Below, piece after piece: positions 7,826-18,477 of a stretch of 64,000 bases of DNA (positions are counted from its first letter, which is position 1; each line of letters begins with the position of its first letter). Under the pieces are notes generated by a model, which was not told where the DNA came from, ran no database searches, and saw nothing but the letters and a program-made list of their open reading frames with translations. Position numbers and translations under genes: made by a program. The stretch is from Hyphomicrobiales bacterium (GTDB lineage: Bacteria > Pseudomonadota > Alphaproteobacteria > Rhizobiales > Rhizobiaceae): the NCBI GenBank assembly GCA_900473805.1, contig UCMS01000032.1:101319-165318 (forward strand). The letters are read 5' to 3'.

Positions 7826-9062
7826 CACGATCGCGGCACGGACAGGTTACGACGTTGAGGCCATCAGGCGGGATTTCCCGATCCTGTCGCGCGAGGTCTA
7901 TGGCAAGAAGCTGGTCTATCTCGACAATGCCGCCTCGGCCCAGAAGCCGCGCCAGGTGATCGACGCGATCGCCCATGCCTATTCCAACGAATATGCCAAT
8001 GTGCATCGTGGTCTGCATTTCCTCTCCAATGCCGCGACGGACGCCTATGAAGCAGCGCGCGAAAAGGTGCGCCGCTTTCTGAATGCTCCCTCGATCGACG
8101 AGGTGATCTTCACCAAGTCCTCGACCGAGGCGATCAATACGGTCGCCTATGGCTGGGGCATGAAGCATATCGGCGAGGGCGACGAAATCGTGCTCTCGAT
8201 CATGGAGCACCACTCCAACATCGTGCCTTGGCATTTTTTGCGAGAGCGCAAGGGCGCCAAGCTCGTCTGGGCGCCGGTGACCGATGACGGTGCTTTCGAC
8301 ATGGAAGCCTTTGTCAACTGCCTGACCGAGCGCACCAAGCTGATCGCCATCACCCATATGTCGAATGCGCTCGGCACCGTCGTGCCGATCAAGGAAGTCT
8401 GCCGCATCGCCCATGAGCGTGGCATCGCCGTCATGGTGGATGGCAGCCAAGGCGCGGTCCACCTTCCTGTTGACGTCCAGGATCTCGGCTGTGACTGGTA
8501 TGCCGTGACCGGCCACAAGCTCTACGGTCCCTCGGGCATCGGCGTGCTCTGGGGCAAGATGGACCGCCTGAAGGATATGGATCCCTTCATGGGTGGCGGT
8601 GAGATGATCATCAAGGTCTCCGAAGATCGCGTGACCTATAACGAGCCGCCGCACCGGTTCGAGGCCGGTACGCCGCCGATCGTCCAGGCGATCGGTCTTG
8701 GCTATGCGCTGGACTACATGGAGAAGCTCGGCCGAGAGAATATCGCAGCCCACGAGGAAAGCCTGCGCGCCTATGCGCATGAGCGCCTCTCGGCGATCAA
8801 TTCGCTGAGGATCATCGGCAACGCGCCGGGCAAGGGAGCGATCTTCTCCTTCGAACTCGCCGGCATCCACGCCCATGACGTCTCGACGATGATCGACCGT
8901 CGCGGCGTGGCCGTTCGCGCAGGCACGCACTGCGCCCAGCCGCTTCTAGCACGTTTCGGCGTGACCTCCACTTGCCGGGCGTCCTTCGGCCTTTATAACA
9001 CACGGGAAGAAGTCGATGCGCTGGCGGACGCTCTGGATTACGCCCGCAGCTTCTTCGCCTGA
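7818..9062 (+). CDS. sufS: Cysteine desulfurase SufS (group II)
   Basis: The 414-residue enzyme begins MADTIAARTGYDVEAIRRDF. Lys234 in TGHKLYGPSG is the PLP lysine, and Cys372 in RAGTHCAQPLL is the persulfide cysteine in the SufS-type context. It removes sulfur from L-cysteine and passes it to the Suf scaffold. No SufE gene is visible in the window. The ATG at 7818 has GGAG just upstream and overlaps the sufD stop; earlier in-frame starts lie inside sufD and are rejected. It is the second desulfurase of this cluster. Confidence 0.95.
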   Translation: MADTIAARTGYDVEAIRRDFPILSREVYGKKLVYLDNAASAQKPRQVIDAIAHAYSNEYANVHRGLHFLSNAATDAYEAAREKVRRFLNAPSIDEVIFTKSSTEAINTVAYGWGMKHIGEGDEIVLSIMEHHSNIVPWHFLRERKGAKLVWAPVTDDGAFDMEAFVNCLTERTKLIAITHMSNALGTVVPIKEVCRIAHERGIAVMVDGSQGAVHLPVDVQDLGCDWYAVTGHKLYGPSGIGVLWGKMDRLKDMDPFMGGGEMIIKVSEDRVTYNEPPHRFEAGTPPIVQAIGLGYALDYMEKLGRENIAAHEESLRAYAHERLSAINSLRIIGNAPGKGAIFSFELAGIHAHDVSTMIDRRGVAVRAGTHCAQPLLARFGVTSTCRASFGLYNTREEVDALADALDYARSFFA

Positions 9063-9074
9063 GGAATGAACACC

Positions 9075-9449
9075 ATGAGTGACACGGAAACCAAGCCCGA
9101 CGTCCGCGAAGGCATCATCAACACGGCGATCCCGCCGGAAGAGGTCGCCCGCCTCTCCGACGATATCATCTCCGCGCTGAAGACCGTCTATGACCCGGAA
9201 ATCCCGGCCGACATCTTCGAACTCGGGCTGATCTACAAGATCGACATCGAGGACGACCGCACGGTGAAGATCGTCATGACCCTGACGGCACCCGGTTGCC
9301 CGGTGGCCGGTGAAATGCCGGGCTGGGTCGAGAATGCCGTCGGTTCGGTCGAAGGCGTGTCGGGTGTCGAAGTGGAAATGAGCTTCGATCCGCCGTGGAC
9401 GCCGGACCGCATGTCCGAAGAGGCGCAGGTCGCCGTCGGCTGGTACTGA
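9075..9449 (+). CDS. sufT: SufT / MIP18-family (DUF59) Fe-S maturation protein
   Basis: The protein of about 124 residues has the DUF59 core ALKTVYDPEIPADIFELGLI and the motif LTAPGCPVAGEMP with its conserved cysteine. SufT proteins help Fe-S cluster maturation or delivery to target proteins. ATG 9075 is chosen because GAGGA at 9061-9065 is well spaced for it; an in-frame ATG at 9066 is too close. In related rhizobia sufA normally follows directly, but here a terminator and the rut operon intervene. Confidence 0.9.
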   Translation: MSDTETKPDVREGIINTAIPPEEVARLSDDIISALKTVYDPEIPADIFELGLIYKIDIEDDRTVKIVMTLTAPGCPVAGEMPGWVENAVGSVEGVSGVEVEMSFDPPWTPDRMSEEAQVAVGWY

Positions 9450-9469
9450 GAAAATTAGGCAATCAACGA

Positions 9470-9500
9470 AACGGCCCGCCTCGTGCGGGCCGTTTTGCGT
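9470..9500 (+). terminator. Intrinsic terminator after sufT
   Basis: The stem AAACGGCCCGC (9470-9480) pairs with GCGGGCCGTTT (9486-9496) across a 5-base loop, followed by TTGCG. It lies between the convergent sufT and rutF genes and could serve both strands. Confidence 0.8.
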
Positions 9501-9514
9501 TTGGGTACAGTTAT

Positions 9515-10042
9515 TTAGACGGTGCGATAGCCACGGTCGAAATAGACAAGCGCCTCGCCGTCCTCGCGGGTGGTGACGTCGAGAACCTCGCAGAACAACA
9601 CGTCATGGGTGCTGCCGTCATGCACTTCCGTGATCCGGCATTCAAAGGAAGCGAGCGCATCGACGAGGCGCGGCGTGCCCGACGGCGTCGTCTCCCAGGT
9701 GGCGGCGGCGAAGCGCTCATCGACCGGTGTCTTGCCACCGAAGAGCCGGCTGACAGGCTCGTGTTTTGCCGAGAGCGCGTTGACGGTGACGAAGCCATTG
9801 GCGCTGACGGCAGGATAGGCGGACGAACCCTTGTTGAGGCAGACGAGTAGTGTCGGTGGATTGTCCGAAACGCTGGTGACGGCCGTTGCGGCAAAGCCGG
9901 CACGACCGCCGGGTCCGTCAGTGGTGACGATGGTGACGGCGGCGGCGAGGCGGGCCATGCCATTGCGATAGGCGGCACTTTTCTCAGGCGAGACGCTGTC
10001 CGGTGCAGGGGCGACGGGGGCGATGGTCTTCGTGGCCAGCAT
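9515..10042 (-). CDS. rutF: Flavin reductase RutF
   Basis: The 175-residue flavin-reductase-like protein has the FMN-binding pattern [35 protein letters not shown] and NGFVTVNAL. RutF supplies reduced FMN to the RutA oxygenase in pyrimidine degradation. ATG 10042 is chosen because AAAGGACCTGCC sits directly before it; a GTG at 10057 would overlap the rutD stop. It is the last gene of the leftward operon, and the context of rutA, B, C and D fixes its role. Confidence 0.9.
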   Translation of the reverse strand: MLATKTIAPVAPAPDSVSPEKSAAYRNGMARLAAAVTIVTTDGPGGRAGFAATAVTSVSDNPPTLLVCLNKGSSAYPAVSANGFVTVNALSAKHEPVSRLFGGKTPVDERFAAATWETTPSGTPRLVDALASFECRITEVHDGSTHDVLFCEVLDVTTREDGEALVYFDRGYRTV

Positions 10043-10053
10043 GGCAGGTCCTT

Positions 10054-10839
10054 TCACGCGCGTTCGAGGCCCGACAGGAAGTCGAGGACCGCGCTGTTGA
10101 ATGTTTGCGGATAGGTGACATTGACGGCATGTCCACCGGCGACGGTGAGCACAAGATTTGCGTTTGGCAGCCCTTCTGCGAGGCGCAGCGACCGCGAATA
10201 GGGGACGAGCAGGTCGTCACGCGTGGCAATGACAAGCGTCGGCGTCTGGATCTCGCCGAGGCGGTCGTCGATATCGAAGGCGCGCAGCGCCGCAATCCGG
10301 CGCAGGATATTGTCGCGCCCCTGGAAATGGGCAAGCGCATGCGCCTCTTCCGCCGCCATCTTCTCGGGGTTTTCCGCCATGTAGATGGCCGGATAAAGGA
10401 AGAGCGGCTGTGCCTTGACGAAGGCCTCGATACCGGCGTTTTCCAGGAGAGCGATGCGCACGTCGAAGCAGCGCCCTGAATGCGGATCGGCCTTGCTCCA
10501 GGCATTGATCAGCACCAGGCTTTCGATCAGTTCCGGCCGGCGCAGTGCCAGATCAAGCCCGATCAGGCCACCCAGCGCATGGCCCATGAAATGGAAACTC
10601 TTGAGTTTCAGCGTCTCGACGATTTCGAGCACGTCGTCGGCCATGGCTGCGATGCCGCCGACTTCGGGCACCGAGCCACCCGTCTTGCCGCAGCCGCGAT
10701 GGTCATACGTAACGATGCGGAAACGCTCCGAGAGGGCAGGGATCTGCGGTGCCCAATAGCCGCCGGAGCCGCCAAGTCCTGACGAGAGCAGAATGGTCGG
10801 CGCATCGGGGGAGGTGGGGCCGTGGATGTCATAATGCAT
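10054..10839 (-). CDS. rutD: RutD, alpha/beta-hydrolase-fold protein of pyrimidine degradation
   Basis: The 261-residue protein starts [20 protein letters not shown] and shows the alpha/beta-hydrolase fold. The position normally held by the nucleophile serine reads GHALGG, with Ala in place of Ser, as in known RutD proteins. A late His is in AGGHAVN. RutD is proposed to speed breakdown of aminoacrylate or carbamate intermediates of the Rut pathway. A spacer of about 190 bases rich in palindromic repeats separates it from rutC. Confidence 0.9.
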   Translation of the reverse strand: MHYDIHGPTSPDAPTILLSSGLGGSGGYWAPQIPALSERFRIVTYDHRGCGKTGGSVPEVGGIAAMADDVLEIVETLKLKSFHFMGHALGGLIGLDLALRRPELIESLVLINAWSKADPHSGRCFDVRIALLENAGIEAFVKAQPLFLYPAIYMAENPEKMAAEEAHALAHFQGRDNILRRIAALRAFDIDDRLGEIQTPTLVIATRDDLLVPYSRSLRLAEGLPNANLVLTVAGGHAVNVTYPQTFNSAVLDFLSGLERA

Positions 10840-10865
10840 GGAATGCTCTTGTTTCTGAATGAAGA

Positions 10866-10904
10866 ACCCCGCCCCAAACCCCTCCCCACAAGGGGGAGGG
10901 GCTT
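10866..10904 (+). repeat. GC-rich palindromic repeat, copy 1 (type S)
   Basis: The element centres on CCCCTCCCCACAAGGGGGAG and ends with GGGGCTT. It is one of four copies in the window (others at 10982-11018, 29407-29446 and 31066-31105). It resembles the small intergenic palindromic elements common in Rhizobiaceae. It lies between rutC and rutD and could fold into a stable hairpin in the rut mRNA. Confidence 0.85.
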
Positions 10905-10981
10905 AATCCGCGGCACCGTGACAGCCACACAATATGCACCTGTGGGGAGGTTGCCCGTTGAGTGTATCGCTGAGGCTGACT

Positions 10982-11018
10982 TAGCCCCTCCCCCTTGTGG
11001 GGAGGGGTTGGGGAGGGG
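10982..11018 (-). repeat. GC-rich palindromic repeat, copy 2 (type S, inverted)
   Basis: The sequence TAGCCCCTCCCCCTTGTGGG and its continuation GAGGGGTTGGGGAGGGG is the reverse complement of the copy at 10866-10904. With it, it forms an inverted pair about 80 bases apart in the rutC-rutD spacer. Such a pair could form a large hairpin that lowers expression of the downstream rutD and rutF. Confidence 0.85.
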
Positions 11019-11030
11019 AAGCAGTTGAAC

Positions 11031-11420
11031 TCACTTCTTTCCGATATGCGCAACCGTCGCGATCTCGACCAGCGCGTCCGGCTTCACCAACCCGCACTGC
11101 ACGCAATAGCGGGCCGGCTCGTTGCTGGGGAAGTATTCGGCATAGACCTTGTTCACCGCCTTGTAGTTTGCCCAGTCGGTGACGAAGATGTGGTTCATCG
11201 TGACGTCCTGCATGGTGCCGCCGGCGGTCTCGATGACGGATTTGATGGTTTCGAGCACATGGCGCGTCTGAGCCTCGGCATCGCCGACATGCACGACGTC
11301 ATTGTTCTTGTCGAAGGGAAGGGTTCCTGAGACATAGAGGATGCCATCGGCAAGGGTGCCGGGCGAATAGGGAGCAAGCGGCTTGGATGTGCCTTCCGGA
11401 ACGACGATGGTCTTGGGCAT
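11031..11420 (-). CDS. rutC: RutC, Rid-family aminoacrylate deaminase
   Basis: The 129-residue YjgF/Rid-family protein starts [20 protein letters not shown]. It contains the family signature region [20 protein letters not shown], including the Arg of the active-site pocket, and IEIATV-like [10 protein letters not shown] at the end. RutC deaminates 3-aminoacrylate to malonic semialdehyde in uracil catabolism. The ATG at 11418-11420 follows CCAGGAGAGTGTGAGA; longer starts upstream are not supported. It lies 46 bases after rutB. Confidence 0.92.
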   Translation of the reverse strand: MPKTIVVPEGTSKPLAPYSPGTLADGILYVSGTLPFDKNNDVVHVGDAEAQTRHVLETIKSVIETAGGTMQDVTMNHIFVTDWANYKAVNKVYAEYFPSNEPARYCVQCGLVKPDALVEIATVAHIGKK

Positions 11421-11466
11421 TCTCACACTCTCCTGGTTCGATGTGGTAATGTTGGAACTTTGATGA

Positions 11467-12209
11467 TCATTCGACCGCGTCGGCAGGCGCTGCCTGACCG
11501 ATCGCACCGCAGAAGTCGTTGACGGTCGCCACCCAGCCGAAGAACTTTTCGACGTTGTAAACGGTCGCCTTTTGAATGAAGTCGGGGCCGAGGTGATGGG
11601 TTGCGTCCTCGAGCATCACGCCGAAATATTCGAGGTGGAAGGCATCGCGCAGCGAGCTTTCGACGCAGACATTGGTGGCAATGCCGACGAAGACGAGGTT
11701 GCGGATGCCGCGGGCGCGCAGCACGCTGTCCATGTTGGTGTTGAAGAAGCCGGAATAGCGGCTCTTCGGCACCAGGATGTCACCGGGCTTCGGCTGCAAT
11801 TCGTCGACGATCGCATAGTCCCAGGTGCCCTTGGCGAGCAGCTTGCCCTGAAGCTCCGGCCGTTTGCGCATGGTTTTCAGCGCATTCGACTTGTGCCAGT
11901 TGGGCGAGCCGGGGCCGCCGGCCTCGACATAGTCAGGATCCCAGCCGTTCTGGAAATAGACGACAAGAACGCCCGCATCGCGTGCTGCATCGAGCGTCTT
12001 CTTGATGTTGGAGATCGTGCCCTTGGCGCCTGAAATGTCGAAGCCGGCGAGATCGACGTAACCGCCTTCTGTCGAATAGGCATTCTGCATGTCGACAACG
12101 ACGACCGCCGTTTCCAATGGCTTCAGGGTGATCGGCTCGGGCCGGGCCGGAAGCGTGACGCTCTTCGTCAGTTCCGGGCGTGGCTGATAGCCTGCGACAA
12201 CGGCCTCGC

Positions 12210-12213
<4 letters not shown>
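11467..12213 (-). CDS. rutB: RutB, ureidoacrylate amidohydrolase
   Basis: The 248-residue isochorismatase-family enzyme has its three catalytic residues in the expected order. These are Asp in [11 protein letters not shown], Lys in VPKSRYSGF and Cys in [16 protein letters not shown]. RutB cleaves (peroxy)ureidoacrylate to aminoacrylate and carbamate. Its ATG overlaps the rutA stop (ATGA), showing coupling. The protein is soluble and cytoplasmic. Confidence 0.94.
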
Positions 12214-13301
<1,088 letters not shown>

Positions 13302-13425
13302 ATCTGTTCTCCGCTTCTGGAGGCGCGCGATGCGCCGTATTTGGTTCGCACAGAGATAAGCAACCGCCGTGCCAGATTAGAAAAGCACATAAAAACAAAT
13401 ACTTACTTGGGTAGTCACGAAATAT

Positions 13426-13441
13426 TTTACCGGATGGTCAA
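13426..13441. promoter_or_regulatory. RutR-like operator upstream of rutA
   Basis: TTTACCGGATGGTCAA matches the E. coli RutR consensus TTGACCANNTGGTCAA at 12 of the 14 defined positions and keeps the palindromic form. It lies 125 bases before the rutA start, the expected place for uracil-responsive repression. The region 13302-13747 holds no gene; apart from this site it should contain the rutA and sufA promoters. Confidence 0.6.
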
Positions 13442-13747
13442 AATTTTCTGCGAAATCAGCGCCTTTTGCCTGTGTTTCGGTCGGATGCCGCTGTGCACTG
13501 CGTCATTTTTGATCGTCATCAAGTCGGGGGCAGCGGGAGGCATCGCGGCAAGCTACTGATAAAAGCCAGGTTTCTTGACTGTGCAAAGTTTGCCCACGGA
13601 TTGACCAGAGCCAGCTTCGCCCCCGCGATCTTGCTCTCGGAGAACCGTATGACAGCGCGTAAGCTATTGAACCCTTAAGGCGCGTCCCTTACATTGGTCG
13701 GACGAAACGCCGGACCTTGAACCCGGTTGTTGATGGAGACTGTGCCG

Positions 13748-14128
13748 ATGGGCTTTCAGGTAATGACGCTGAGCGATGCGGCTGCCGCACGCGTCAAGGC
13801 TATCGTCGATAATTCCGGCCCCGATGCCAAGGGCATCAGGGTGGGGATCAAGAAAGGCGGCTGCGCCGGGATGGAATACACCATCGATCTGGTGCGCGAG
13901 CCGAACCCGAAGGACGACCGCATCGAGCGGGATGGCGCAACGGTGTGGATCGACCCGGCCGCGGTGCTTTATCTCCTCGGCACGGAAATGGGTTTCGAGA
14001 CCACGACCCTGCGCTCTGGCTTCACCTTCCACAATCCCAACCAGACCTCGGCCTGTGGCTGCGGCGAATCGGTGGAACTGAAAGCTGCCGATCTGGCCGA
14101 ACTGGCCCGCCAGCGGGAAACCGCCTGA
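13748..14128 (+). CDS. sufA: SufA, A-type Fe-S carrier
   Basis: The HesB/IscA-family protein of about 126 residues has the three cluster-ligand cysteines: one in KKGGCAGMEY and two in SACGCGESV. It carries Fe-S clusters from the SufBCD scaffold to target proteins. ATG 13748 is preferred, with GGAG at 13735-13738; ATG 13733 is an alternative. In related genomes sufA follows sufT directly. Here it is 4.3 kb away, beyond the opposite-strand rut operon, and must use its own promoter. Confidence 0.93.
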   Translation: MGFQVMTLSDAAAARVKAIVDNSGPDAKGIRVGIKKGGCAGMEYTIDLVREPNPKDDRIERDGATVWIDPAAVLYLLGTEMGFETTTLRSGFTFHNPNQTSACGCGESVELKAADLAELARQRETA

Positions 14129-14156
14129 CCACACTTCTGCTACAGCAATGCCATGG

Positions 14157-14180
14157 CGGCCGGTTTTACCCGGCCGTTTT
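14157..14180 (+). terminator. Intrinsic terminator after sufA
   Basis: CGGCCGG (14157-14163) pairs with CCGGCCG (14170-14176) across TTTTAC and is followed by TTTTG, 28 bases after the sufA stop. Confidence 0.75.
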
Positions 14181-14241
14181 GTGTTACTGTGGCTTGCAGT
14201 TTTTGCGGCCGATAATTTCCCGATGCAGCGGCACGGTGCAG

Positions 14242-14568
14242 TCAGTCGCGCTTGATGCTCATCAGCACGTCCCACATGTCCGCGCCGGTTTCCCAGACGC
14301 TGGCATTGGCCTTGAAGCCGATTTCGCTTTCGGCCAAGGACACAGCCTCCTGGGCGAGATCGACATTCGATGTCTCATCGAAGTTTTGGTCACCGGAGGG
14401 GGAGACGGAGGCCCGGACGCCTCCGGTTTCTTCTGTGAAGAAGGTCGTTTTCAGCCGGTCATAGCCGGGCGTCATGGCATTGGCCACATTGTTCGCCGTC
14501 GCGGTTGCCCGCGTCTGCTGAGCCTGCATGCCCGACAGCGAAATTCCCATGACGGCGGAAAGGCTCAT
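14242..14568 (-). CDS. Orphan flagellar basal-body rod (FlgB/FlgC-like) protein
   Basis: The 108-residue protein starts MSLSAVMGISLSGMQAQQTR. It continues with ATANNVANAMTPGY, the N-terminal signature of flagellar rod and hook-basal-body proteins. The C-terminal half has the heptad-like EAVSLAESEIGFKANASVWE seen in FlgC-type proteins. It could be a rod-like structural protein, but no other flagellar gene is nearby and it is shorter than FlgC (about 135 residues). The ribosome site is weak (GGGACG). Its true role is uncertain. Confidence 0.7.
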   Translation of the reverse strand: MSLSAVMGISLSGMQAQQTRATATANNVANAMTPGYDRLKTTFFTEETGGVRASVSPSGDQNFDETSNVDLAQEAVSLAESEIGFKANASVWETGADMWDVLMSIKRD

Positions 14569-14728
14569 TGCAACGTCCCGAACGCGTGAAGATCCACAGC
14601 CACTATAATGGCGGCATGTAAGCGAATGCTGAAGATCAATGGTTTTCTAGGACTGTGCGGGCATCGGAGCGATGTCCCATTTCGGGTCATGCGAAAGGAG
14701 TGGGCCCGTCATGCGACGGGTAAGCAAA

Positions 14729-14752
14729 AGCCCGACACGCCGTGCCGGGCTT
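14729..14752 (-). terminator. Intrinsic terminator after the DUF1236 gene
   Basis: Inverted arms AAGCCCGACACG and CGTGCCGGGCTT (one mismatch) give a strong stem. Read leftward it is followed by TTTTGCTT, 24 bases after the DUF1236 stop. Confidence 0.7.
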
Positions 14753-14775
14753 CATTGTTGTATAAAGTGTCATCC

Positions 14776-15102
14776 TTACTCGATGATCTGAATGATCTGA
14801 CGCGTCTGGGGGTCGACGATGACACGGCGATCGTTGACGACGGTGTAGGAATAGTTCTCGTAGCCGTCGACGGGGTAGAGCTCGACCGGATCATCGATCA
14901 CGCGACCGATCAGCACGTCGCCGTCATAGGGCACCGAGCGCACTTCGCGCTGCATGACATAGGTTTCGACCGGGGCCGGCACCACGATGGTCGACTGGGT
15001 GGCGACCGGCGCCTGCTGGATGATTACAGTTTCCTGCGCATTGGCCGACGCCGAGAGCGTCATCAGGGCCGCTGCACCAGCGAGGATAAGAGTATTGCGC
15101 AT
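14776..15102 (-). CDS. Secreted DUF1236-type protein
   Basis: The 108-residue protein has a clear signal peptide, MRNTLILAGAAALMTLSASA, ending NAQ before ETVIIQQAP. The mature part is rich in Val, Pro and Thr. It ends with DRRVIVDPQTRQIIQIIE, the short DUF1236-like repeat common in rhizobial periplasmic proteins. The function is unknown. CACAGGAGAACAGAC gives a good ribosome site. It has its own terminator and appears to be a single-gene unit. Confidence 0.75.
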   Translation of the reverse strand: MRNTLILAGAAALMTLSASANAQETVIIQQAPVATQSTIVVPAPVETYVMQREVRSVPYDGDVLIGRVIDDPVELYPVDGYENYSYTVVNDRRVIVDPQTRQIIQIIE

Positions 15103-15188
15103 GTCTGTTCTCCTGTGTTGGACAGCGAGAGAACGGGCTAGGCCGCATTCCGTTCCATCACAGGGTTTTTCAACTTGTCACGACAAAT

Positions 15189-15216
15189 GAAAAACGCCGC
15201 CTCAAGGGCGGCGTTC
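15189..15216 (-). terminator. Intrinsic terminator of the gcv operon
   Basis: AACGCCGCC (15193-15201) pairs with GGCGGCGTT (15207-15215). Read leftward the stem is followed by TTTTTCATTTG, 22 bases after the gcvP stop. Confidence 0.85.
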
Positions 15217-15236
15217 CTGTGTCGATACTGAGGCCG

Positions 15237-18095
15237 TTACTCGGCGGCTTCCGCATATGCTTCCATCGGCGGGCAGGTGCAGACCAGATTGCGGTCACCA
15301 TAGACATTGTCGACACGGTTGACCGAGGACCAGTACTTGTCCACCCGGAAGGCGCCTGGCGGGTAGCAGGCCTGTTCGCGGCTGTAGGGGCGGGTCCATT
15401 CACCAACCAGGTCTTCCACCGTATGCGGCGCGTTCTTCAGCGGATTGTTGGTCTTGTCCATCCGGCCTTCCTCGATGTCGCGGGCTTCCTCGCGGATCGC
15501 CAGCATGGCATCGCAGAAGCGGTCGATCTCAGCCTTGGTTTCGGACTCAGTCGGCTCGATCATCAGCGTGCCCGCAACCGGCCAGCTCATGGTCGGGGCA
15601 TGGAAGCCGCAGTCGATCAGGCGCTTGGCGACGTCATCGACGGTGACGCCGGCCGAGGCCTGCAATGGGCGGGTGTCAATGATGCATTCATGCGCGACGC
15701 GACCCGAGGCCGAGGTGTAGAGCACATCATAGGCACCCTTCAGCCGTGCCGCGATGTAGTTGGCGTTGAGGATCGCGACCTTGGTGGCCTGGGTCAGACC
15801 TTCGCCGCCCATCATCAGGCAGTAGGACCAGCTGATCGGCAGGATCGACGGCGAGCCGTAAGGGCCGGCCGAAACCGCGCCTGGACGACCATCCGTCGAG
15901 ACATGCCCCGGAAGGTAAGGCGCGAGATGCGCCTTGACGCCGATCGGTCCCATGCCCGGACCACCGCCGCCATGCGGGATGCAGAAGGTCTTGTGCAGAT
16001 TGAGGTGCGACACGTCAGAGCCGATGTCGCCGGGGCGGGCGACGCCCACCATGGCATTCATGTTGGCCCCGTCGAGATAGACTTGGCCACCGAACTGGTG
16101 GGTGATCTCGCAGATCTCGCGCACCGTCTCCTCGAACACACCATGCGTCGAGGGATAGGTAATCATGCAGCAGGAGAGATTGGCCGCATGTTCTTCCGCC
16201 TTCGCGCGGAAGTCATCGAGGTCGACGTCGCCGTTTTCCTTCGACTTTACCGGTACGACCGTCATGCCGACCATCTGGGCGGAGGCCGGATTGGTGCCGT
16301 GAGCGGAGGTCGGGATCAGGCAGACGGTGCGATGGGTATCGCCACGCGACAGGTGATAGGCGCGGATCGTCAAGAGGCCGGCATATTCGCCCTGGGCACC
16401 CGAATTCGGCTGCATCGAAATCGCGTCATAGCCGGTGACGGCGCAGAGCTTTTCCGAGAGATCGTCGATCATCTCCTTGTAACCCAGTGCCTGATCGGCT
16501 GGCACGAAGGGATGGATGTCGGAGAATTCCGGCCAGGTGATCGGCAGCATTTCCGCCGTGGCATTCAGCTTCATCGTGCACGAGCCGAGCGGGATCATCG
16601 CCCGGTCGAGCGCCAGATCTCGGTCCGACAGCCGGCGGATATAGCGGGTCATCTCGCTTTCCGCGCGGTTCATGTGGAAGATCGGATGCGTCAGATACTC
16701 GCTGGTGCGCAGGAGATCCTTGGGCAGGCGATAATCGGCTTCGAACTCCGAGACCTTGAACTTGCCGCCAAAGGCACGCCAGACGGCTTCGAGCGTCGCA
16801 GGGCGGGTCCGCTCGTCGAGGGCGATGCCGACCTTGGTCTCGCCGACCTTGCGCAGGTTCACACCTTCCGCGACAGCCGCCCGCATGACGAGGCCCTGCA
16901 TGTGGCCGACCTCGACGGTGATCGTGTCGAAGAAGGTTTCAGGCTCGATCGTGTAGCCGAGTTTTTCCAGCCCCTTCGCCAGCAGCACCGTCTTGCGATG
17001 GACCTGCTGCGCAATCGCCTTCAACCCCTGCGGCCCGTGGAAGACCGCATACATCGAGGCCATGACGGCAAGCAGCACCTGCGCGGTGCAGATGTTCGAC
17101 GTCGCCTTTTCTCGGCGGATATGCTGTTCGCGGGTCTGCAGCGACAGGCGATAGGCGCGATTGCCACGCGCATCGACGGAGACGCCGACGAGACGGCCGG
17201 GCATGGAGCGCTTGATAGCATCCTTGACCGCCATATAGGCCGCATGCGGGCCGCCATACCCCATGGGAACGCCGAAGCGCTGGGTCGAGCCGATGGCGAT
17301 ATCGGCCCCCATTTCGCCAGGGGACTTCAAGAGCAGCAGCGAGAGTATGTCGGCCGCGACGGCGGCAAGTGCGCCGGTCTGGTGCAGCCGGGCGATCAGG
17401 CCAGAGAAGTCACGCACATGGCCGTGTGTGCCCGGATACTGGAAGATGGCGCCAAAGACTTCCGTCGGATCGAGGTCGGTGAAGGGGTCGCCGACGGTGA
17501 CCGTCCAGCCAAGCGGCTCGGCGCGGGTCTGGATGACGGCGATGGTCTGCGGATGGCAGTCCTTGTCGACGAAGAAGCCGGTGGCCTTGGTCTTGGCGCT
17601 GCGCTGGCAGAGCGCCATGGCTTCAGCAGCTGCGGTGGCCTCGTCGAGGAGCGAGGCATTGGCCACATCGAGACCGGTGAGATCCGTCACCATGGTCTGG
17701 AAGTTGAGAAGCGCTTCCAGGCGGCCCTGGCTGATTTCCGGCTGGTAGGGCGTGTAGGCCGTGTACCAGGCGGGGTTTTCCAGGATGTTGCGCTGGATGA
17801 CCGGCGGCGTGATGGTGCCGTAATAGCCCTGGCCGATCAGCGAGGTCAGGACCTTGTTCTTGTTCGCCGTCTCGCGCAGCTTGTCGAGCGCCTCGCGCTC
17901 TGTCATCGCCGCACCCCAGGTGAGCGGCACCTTCTGGCGGATCGAGCCGGGAACGGTATCGTCGATCATCTCGTCGAGCGAGTGGTAGCCGATCACCTTC
18001 AGCATCTCCGTCATTTCGGCCGGCGAGGGGCCGATATGGCGCCGATTGGCGAAATCGTAGGGATCGTAATCCGTGAACTGGAATTCCGTTGTCAT
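15237..18095 (-). CDS. gcvP: Glycine dehydrogenase (decarboxylating), P-protein
   Basis: The 952-residue single-chain P-protein has both halves. The N-terminal half has [20 protein letters not shown], and the C-terminal half has [14 protein letters not shown] and the PLP site [20 protein letters not shown] with Lys702. It decarboxylates glycine and passes the aminomethyl group to the lipoyl arm of GcvH. Its start codon overlaps the gcvH stop. It is the last gene of the gcvTHP operon. The long open frame on the opposite strand is an antisense shadow. Confidence 0.97.
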   Translation of the reverse strand: MTTEFQFTDYDPYDFANRRHIGPSPAEMTEMLKVIGYHSLDEMIDDTVPGSIRQKVPLTWGAAMTEREALDKLRETANKNKVLTSLIGQGYYGTITPPVIQRNILENPAWYTAYTPYQPEISQGRLEALLNFQTMVTDLTGLDVANASLLDEATAAAEAMALCQRSAKTKATGFFVDKDCHPQTIAVIQTRAEPLGWTVTVGDPFTDLDPTEVFGAIFQYPGTHGHVRDFSGLIARLHQTGALAAVAADILSLLLLKSPGEMGADIAIGSTQRFGVPMGYGGPHAAYMAVKDAIKRSMPGRLVGVSVDARGNRAYRLSLQTREQHIRREKATSNICTAQVLLAVMASMYAVFHGPQGLKAIAQQVHRKTVLLAKGLEKLGYTIEPETFFDTITVEVGHMQGLVMRAAVAEGVNLRKVGETKVGIALDERTRPATLEAVWRAFGGKFKVSEFEADYRLPKDLLRTSEYLTHPIFHMNRAESEMTRYIRRLSDRDLALDRAMIPLGSCTMKLNATAEMLPITWPEFSDIHPFVPADQALGYKEMIDDLSEKLCAVTGYDAISMQPNSGAQGEYAGLLTIRAYHLSRGDTHRTVCLIPTSAHGTNPASAQMVGMTVVPVKSKENGDVDLDDFRAKAEEHAANLSCCMITYPSTHGVFEETVREICEITHQFGGQVYLDGANMNAMVGVARPGDIGSDVSHLNLHKTFCIPHGGGGPGMGPIGVKAHLAPYLPGHVSTDGRPGAVSAGPYGSPSILPISWSYCLMMGGEGLTQATKVAILNANYIAARLKGAYDVLYTSASGRVAHECIIDTRPLQASAGVTVDDVAKRLIDCGFHAPTMSWPVAGTLMIEPTESETKAEIDRFCDAMLAIREEARDIEEGRMDKTNNPLKNAPHTVEDLVGEWTRPYSREQACYPPGAFRVDKYWSSVNRVDNVYGDRNLVCTCPPMEAYAEAAE

Positions 18096-18457
18096 TACGC
18101 AATCAGCTCCTTGTAGGCGGCCTCGTCGAGCAGCGCGTCGGCGTCAGCGGGATTGGCGAGCTTCAGCTTGAAGAACCAGGCAGCCCCTTCCGGATCGGAA
18201 TTGACCAGCGAGGGGTCGTCGACGATCGCCTGGTTGATCTCGACCACCTCGCCATCAAGCGGGCAGTAGACGTCGGAGGCCGCCTTGACGCTCTCGACGG
18301 TCGCGGCGCTGGCATCCTTCTTGAAGCTTGCGCCTTCTTCCGGCAGTTCGACGAAGACGAGATCGCCGAGCTGGCCTGCGGCATGGGTCGTGATGCCAAC
18401 GGTCGCAACGCCGTCTTCGATCTTCAGCCATTCGTGTTCAGCGGTGAATTTCAGCAT
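18095..18457 (-). CDS. gcvH: Glycine cleavage system H protein
   Basis: The 120-residue lipoyl carrier protein starts [20 protein letters not shown]. The lipoylation lysine is Lys58 in [14 protein letters not shown]. It shuttles the aminomethyl group between GcvP, GcvT and the L-protein. It lies 20 bases after gcvT and its stop overlaps the gcvP start, so all three genes are one transcript. Confidence 0.97.
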   Translation of the reverse strand: MLKFTAEHEWLKIEDGVATVGITTHAAGQLGDLVFVELPEEGASFKKDASAATVESVKAASDVYCPLDGEVVEINQAIVDDPSLVNSDPEGAAWFFKLKLANPADADALLDEAAYKELIA

Positions 18458-18477
18458 GAGTTCTCTCCGGAGATTTT

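Noticed and set aside
15219..18116. A 965-codon open frame on the plus strand opposite gcvP
   Set aside because: It is an antisense shadow caused by the codon bias of gcvP. Its protein is rich in Arg, Asp and His with no family pattern, and gcvP is certain.
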